Assembly (NCBI GenBank): GCA_044868295.1
Contig: JBIOWF010000345.1
Span: 1-5,244 of the forward strand
Length of the DNA stretch: 5,244 nucleotides
Reading direction: 5' to 3'
From: JBIOWF01 sp044868295
Lineage (GTDB): Bacteria; Actinomycetota; Actinomycetes; Streptosporangiales; Streptosporangiaceae
Part shown: in pieces, positions 4,710 to 5,244 of the stretch
Position numbering within the stretch: the first letter of the stretch is position 1
Layout of the letters: every line of letters begins with the position of its first letter
Notes under the pieces: model-generated
What the model was told of the DNA's origin: nothing
The model's input: the letters and a program-made list of their open reading frames with translations, nothing else
Database searches by the model: none
Made by a program: the position numbers and the translations under genes

Positions 4710-4741
4710 TGGGTTAGTGTCCGCGAATGTCACCCGCGAGG
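4710..4741 (-). repeat. Array repeat R7
   Basis: On the plus strand it reads TGGGTTAGTGTCC, then GCGAATGTCACCCGCG. CGCG (4722-4725) pairs with CGCG (4735-4738) around a 9-nt loop. This is a shifted and different stem from R1 and R6, although the loop is similar. It lies 31 nt after the stop of the rightmost lipoprotein gene. No further copy is seen between 4742 and the right edge. Confidence 0.8.
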
Positions 4742-4764
4742 GCTGGTGTGGGCCGACCGAATTA

Positions 4765-5172
4765 CTAGTGGCCAACCTCCGCGCAGAGTTTTGTTCCGTC
4801 GAGCAACGGTGCCTCGTCGACGCACTCGACCTCGGCGAAGGTCCGGAAGTCGGGCTCAATTAGTCGCTGACGGACTCCTGGCGCGTACTCGACCAGCATC
4901 TCGGCGTTGAATCTCTCTGATTCCGCCAGGCTGCACAACTCGAAGACACGGCGCTGCACGGCCTCCTGCATCACGAGGGTCTCACCCACGTCGACGCCCG
5001 GGCTGTTTAGTGACGCGGCACCGTCGACCCAGGCCCGGAACGCGGCTTCGCAGGTTGTCAGCGCGGTCGCATCAAAGGATGGAGCGCTGCGCGGCCGAGG
5101 CACATTAGCCGACGGCGCGCAGGCAACTGCCAGCATGAGAGAGCAAGTCAGGAGCGCCAGCCGTCGCAGCAT
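4765..5172 (-). CDS. Small cysteine-containing lipoprotein, 135 aa
   Basis: Starts at ATG 5172-5170 and ends with TAG. The N-terminus is a lipoprotein signal peptide: MLRR, hydrophobic core LALLTCSLML, lipobox AVAC with lipidated Cys18. A short Pro/Ser-rich linker (residues 19-33) follows. The mature part has four more cysteines (41, 80, 117, 130), which could form two disulfides outside the membrane. The central region TCEAAFRAWVDGAASL to RRVFELCSLAESERF (40-88) looks helical. It ends with ECVDEAPLLDGTKLCAEVGH. No enzyme motif is seen and the family is not recognised; a small secreted cell-surface protein is the most that can be said. No clear Shine-Dalgarno precedes the ATG. R7 follows it, so it behaves as the last visible upstream member of the array, though the repeat expected on its 5' side is not within the remaining 72 bp. 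Confidence 0.78.
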   Translation of the reverse strand: MLRRLALLTCSLMLAVACAPSANVPRPRSAPSFDATALTTCEAAFRAWVDGAASLNSPGVDVGETLVMQEAVQRRVFELCSLAESERFNAEMLVEYAPGVRQRLIEPDFRTFAEVECVDEAPLLDGTKLCAEVGH

Positions 5173-5244
5173 CGGGCGACTGTACCCGGCCTGGACCCGT
5201 TGACGTACATCCTCGCCGGACGGGGATCAAGACCTGGAGGTGGC

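Larger units (their letters stand above)
251..4741 (-). other. Integron-like array of single genes separated by a conserved repeat
   Basis: Seven copies of one repeat, all in the same orientation, separate single small genes that all run on the minus strand. The repeat always lies just 3' of a stop codon and 17 to about 114 nt before the next start. Repeat spacing varies from about 248 to 859 bp, so the repeat is shared while the cargo is unrelated. In known biology this pattern is typical of integron gene cassettes, each made of one gene plus a 3' recombination site. The repeat core, however, lacks the canonical attC boxes, and no tyrosine recombinase gene is present here. The repeats and layout are seen directly. 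The cassette interpretation is inference; alternatives are a repeated RNA-processing or terminator element, or a REP-like dispersed repeat. Confidence 0.6.

Noticed and set aside
251..4741. CRISPR array
   Set aside because: Spacing between repeats is 248-859 bp and filled with genes, not uniform 30-40 bp spacers.
5200..5225. GTCCGGC followed by ATGT on the minus strand near the right edge, resembling the repeat in opposite orientation
   Set aside because: It needs a 4-nt insertion and lacks the AATGTCAC core; all real copies have the other orientation.

Overview
The window comes from a GC-rich bacterium. Coding regions are rich in G/C-ending codons, GTG starts are common (four of nine chosen starts), and lipobox signal peptides show a bacterial secretion pathway. 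An actinobacterial or Chloroflexota-like soil or freshwater lineage would fit, but no marker gene in the window settles the taxonomy.

The main feature is an array of small, unrelated genes, all on the minus strand, with one gene between successive copies of a short repeat. Seven copies (R1-R7, at about 251, 716, 1088, 1336, 2195, 3868 and 4710) share a core that reads GTGACATT-n5-GAC(A/G)C in the direction of the genes. All seven have the same orientation, and each lies 0 to about 72 nt after a stop codon. In two cases the gene's TGA stop lies inside the repeat. Repeat-to-repeat spacings are about 465, 372, 248, 859, 482 (after removing an insertion sequence) and 842 bp. This is the architecture of an integron-type gene-cassette array, but the repeat does not look like a canonical attC site (no GTTRRRY/RYYYAAC boxes seen) and no integrase is in the window.

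Read from right to left, in the direction of the genes, the contents are: a small lipoprotein (4765-5172); R7; an unrecognised 242-aa soluble protein (3964-4692); R6; a four-helix membrane protein broken by an insertion sequence (2215-3786); R5; a 229-aa lipoprotein (1391-2080); R4; a 48-aa single-helix membrane protein (1152-1298); R3; a 108-aa soluble protein (736-1062); R2; a 109-aa membrane protein (292-621); R1; and the start of another lipoprotein (1-195, cut by the window edge). Six of the eight array genes are membrane or surface-lipoprotein genes.

The insertion sequence (2312-3497, 1186 bp) is a complete IS481-family element with perfect 29-bp terminal inverted repeats, a 5-bp target duplication (CTAAG) and an apparently intact DDE transposase. 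Removing the element and one CTAAG restores a continuous 126-codon membrane-protein reading frame whose TGA stop is supplied by R5, so the insertion is probably recent and the gene was intact beforehand.

The genes probably do not form one pathway. The shared repeats, shared orientation and lack of functional relation suggest they were collected one at a time, or that the repeat has a common role such as RNA 3' end formation. Functional assignments other than the transposase are weak.
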